From Trichodesmium sp. MAG_R04 (lineage in GTDB: Bacteria; Cyanobacteriota; Cyanobacteriia; Cyanobacteriales; Microcoleaceae): a DNA stretch of 12,664 nt. The notes beneath the pieces are model-generated. The model did not search any database and was not told where the DNA came from. It was given only the letters and a program-made list of their open reading frames with translations. The translations under genes were made by a program, and so were the position numbers. Positions 12,101 through 12,664 of the stretch are shown piece by piece. The DNA lies in assembly GCA_023356515.1 (NCBI GenBank), contig JAKQYG010000067.1:1-12664 (forward strand). The letters run 5' to 3'. The stretch's first letter is position 1; each line of letters opens with the position of its first letter.

Positions 12101-12664
12101 TATCAGTAATTATTTCTTCTCGTTTAGCATGGTTGAAAACTTCATCTAACCCATCAAACATCATAATTGCATCACCTTGTTGCAATTTAGCATGAATTTC
12201 TTGTTGAGGTAAATGGCAACTTATACCACTACCTTTTTCGAGAAAACTTAGAAAACTATTAAAGTTATTCCCATCATAGTTACGCACATAAGTCCGCAGT
12301 TCAATTAATAGAGGAATAGGGTTTAAAGATAAATCTTTTAGAGGTAATTCTGCCCATTTTAAAGCGATATATTGTAATAAAGTAGATTTACCAGAACCGG
12401 GATCTCCCAGAATAACTAAATATTGATAGTTGCTATCTTTTATTAATTCTAAAACCGAGCGAGTCTGTTGCTGAAAATACCTATGTCGAAGACTTTCTAT
12501 TTGTTCTTGAGAAAGTTCTGTATCCAATTGCCCAGTCTCCTTCAGTCGTTGGAGATATTCTTTAGGAATTTCATGTACTTGAGGCATGAATTCTTGAGAC
12601 TCCCGCACATTTTGGGGAATAAACATTCGCCATAATTTCAATTCATTATAACCATAACCACTTG
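9132..12664 (-). CDS. NACHT-domain STAND ATPase with tandem HEAT-like repeats, N-terminus outside window
   Basis: At least 1,176 residues of a very large signalling ATPase are visible. The frame is open through the right edge; the first usable start inside is a TTG at 12641, but the codons upstream (SGYGYNE) run smoothly into LKLWRMFIPQNVRE, so the true N-terminus is most likely outside. Numbering from the TTG, the NACHT domain shows Walker A GDPGSGKST (79-87), Walker B with the NACHT signature IMMFDGLDE (159-167), VRVIVTSR (191-198), GNPLLLTMMA (265-274) and FVHRTFLEYF (394-403). After a linker (about 470-569) come fifteen 34-residue repeats (570-1079) of pattern VRxEALRQIAxGWKHQPGIF plus DLLKQ and a variable tail, flanked by degenerate units (536-569 and 1080-1169). 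The repeats should form a HEAT-like superhelix acting as sensor. Bacterial NACHT proteins include anti-phage ATPases; that role is inferred here. Confidence 0.92.
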   Translation of the reverse strand, partial: SGYGYNELKLWRMFIPQNVRESQEFMPQVHEIPKEYLQRLKETGQLDTELSQEQIESLRHRYFQQQTRSVLELIKDSNYQYLVILGDPGSGKSTLLQYIALKWAELPLKDLSLNPIPLLIELRTYVRNYDGNNFNSFLSFLEKGSGISCHLPQQEIHAKLQQGDAIMMFDGLDEVFNHAKREEIITDIHRFTNEYKNVRVIVTSRVIGYKSQKLRDAEFYHFMLQDLEEEKVEDFIQRWHYLTYQDEEERERKRERLKRAIKDSLAIQELSGNPLLLTMMAILNRHQELPRDRAELYNQASRVLLQQWDAERALVDARLNPMTIDYKDKQTILRQVAFFMQENKAGLAGNLIHGNDLEKIIRDYLKSEDINDPKTVARALMEQLRSRNFILCFVGAEYYAFVHRTFLEYFCAWSFVWQFEKERKISQDRLIEEVFGQHWQDEKWHEVLRLIVGMIDAKFVGEIICYLMEQDGEEKKFLNLFLAGQCLLEVRSRHSIGDMGYLLLNRLKDLTRYDLDYSYQSYDSSDSYSKEIYEKNTALVSKIRTQAVEVVATTWRDDPLTYTWLKEKVESDNISSVRSEALRQIATGWKHQPEIFDLLKQWAESDDDPDVRCEALRQIATSWKHQPEIFDLLKQWTEFDDDPDVRCEALRQIATGWKHQPEIFDLLKQWTEFDYDLDVRREALRQIATSWKHQPGIFDFFKQWVESDDEPDVRREALRQIATGWKHQPGIFDLLKQRVESDENWAVRREAVRQIATAWKHQLGVFDLLKQRIVSDQNWDVRREVVRQIATSWKHQPGVFDLLKQRMVSDGDWYVRVEVLRQIATGWKHQPGIFDLLKQRVVSDSDPNVRREAVRQIATGLKHPLGVFDLLKQRVEFDKNWDVRCEAVRQIATGWKHQPKIFDLLKQWVESNNSSSVRGEALRQIAIGWKHQPGIFDLLKQSLESDNSSSVRGEALRQIAIGWKHQPGIFDLLKQSLESDNSSSVRGEALRQIANGWKQQPEIFDLLKQSLESDNSSSVRGEALRQIANGWKHQPGIFDLLKQRLESDNSSSVRGKALRQIANGWKHQPGIFDLLKQRLESDNSSSVRGEALRQIVTAWKHEPGIFELFYHIVINDPFQREGHWEENHRQMALRTIVTEYPGHSQTVPLLRDRVANDPDEELRDWAKKKLQRLENS
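9405..10934 (-). repeat. Tandem array of fifteen 102-bp units encoding HEAT-like repeats
   Basis: Fifteen uninterrupted units of exactly 102 bp (34 codons) lie in the NACHT gene, with a sixteenth, partly conserved unit beginning at 9404. Some neighbours are almost identical: units 9405-9506 and 9507-9608 differ at two bases, and 9711-9812 and 9813-9914 at three. The encoded core VRxEALRQIA…W/LKH…FD-hydrophobic-hydrophobic-KQ is nearly invariant. Variation is concentrated at repeat position 3, positions 11-12, 26-27 and 30-34. Reading from the N-terminus, tails fall in blocks: DDDPD-like (units 1-4), mainly xNWx-like (5-9) and NSSS (10-15). The period is a multiple of three, so gain or loss of units keeps the frame. 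Confidence 0.93.

Overview
The window reads as low-GC cyanobacterial DNA, probably from a filamentous form of the Trichodesmium/Okeania/Moorea type. The support is: two intact HIP1 octamers (GCGATCGC at 1307-1314 and 6728-6735), a COP23-domain protein, an AAA-like/WD40 protein of a typically cyanobacterial kind, an IS630-type helix-turn-helix fragment, long AT-rich intergenic stretches, and a leader sequence (GTAGTAGGGCTTTAGCCC) that I recall as common in such genomes. The genus is a guess.

Eight protein genes alternate strictly in strand (+ - + - + - + -), so none can share an operon with a neighbour inside the window. Left half, mostly housekeeping or envelope: the 3' part of a TRAP-transporter solute-binding protein (3-764, +), panB for pantothenate synthesis (880-1671, -), an ExoD-family membrane protein (1975-2601, +, GTG start), a Gfo/Idh/MocA-type NAD(P)-dependent oxidoreductase (2781-3794, -, TTG start with a clear ribosome site and promoter), and a secreted COP23-domain protein (4376-4828, +).

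Right half, accessory in character: a large AAA-like ATPase with one membrane segment and a seven-repeat WD40 propeller (4943-7621, -); a 684-base gap with a 21-bp tandem duplication, a 92-bp MITE-like inverted-repeat element and further inverted repeats; an IS630-family N-terminal fragment lacking its catalytic domain (8306-8743, +); a 388-base gap with strong hairpins; and a very large NACHT ATPase (9132 to the window end, -) whose C-terminal half holds fifteen near-identical 34-residue HEAT-like units.

The NACHT-HEAT gene is the most interesting object. Its frame stays open through the right edge, so its N-terminal, probably effector-bearing, part lies outside. Its repeats are almost identical at DNA level, differ in discrete blocks of variable residues, and have a period of 102 bp, so units can be gained or lost in frame. 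Together with the AAA-WD40 gene and the mobile debris between them, this looks like an accessory island of signal-transducing STAND-type ATPases, possibly anti-phage. That role is inferred from family knowledge, not shown by the sequence. I found no tRNA, rRNA, CRISPR array or diversity-generating retroelement.
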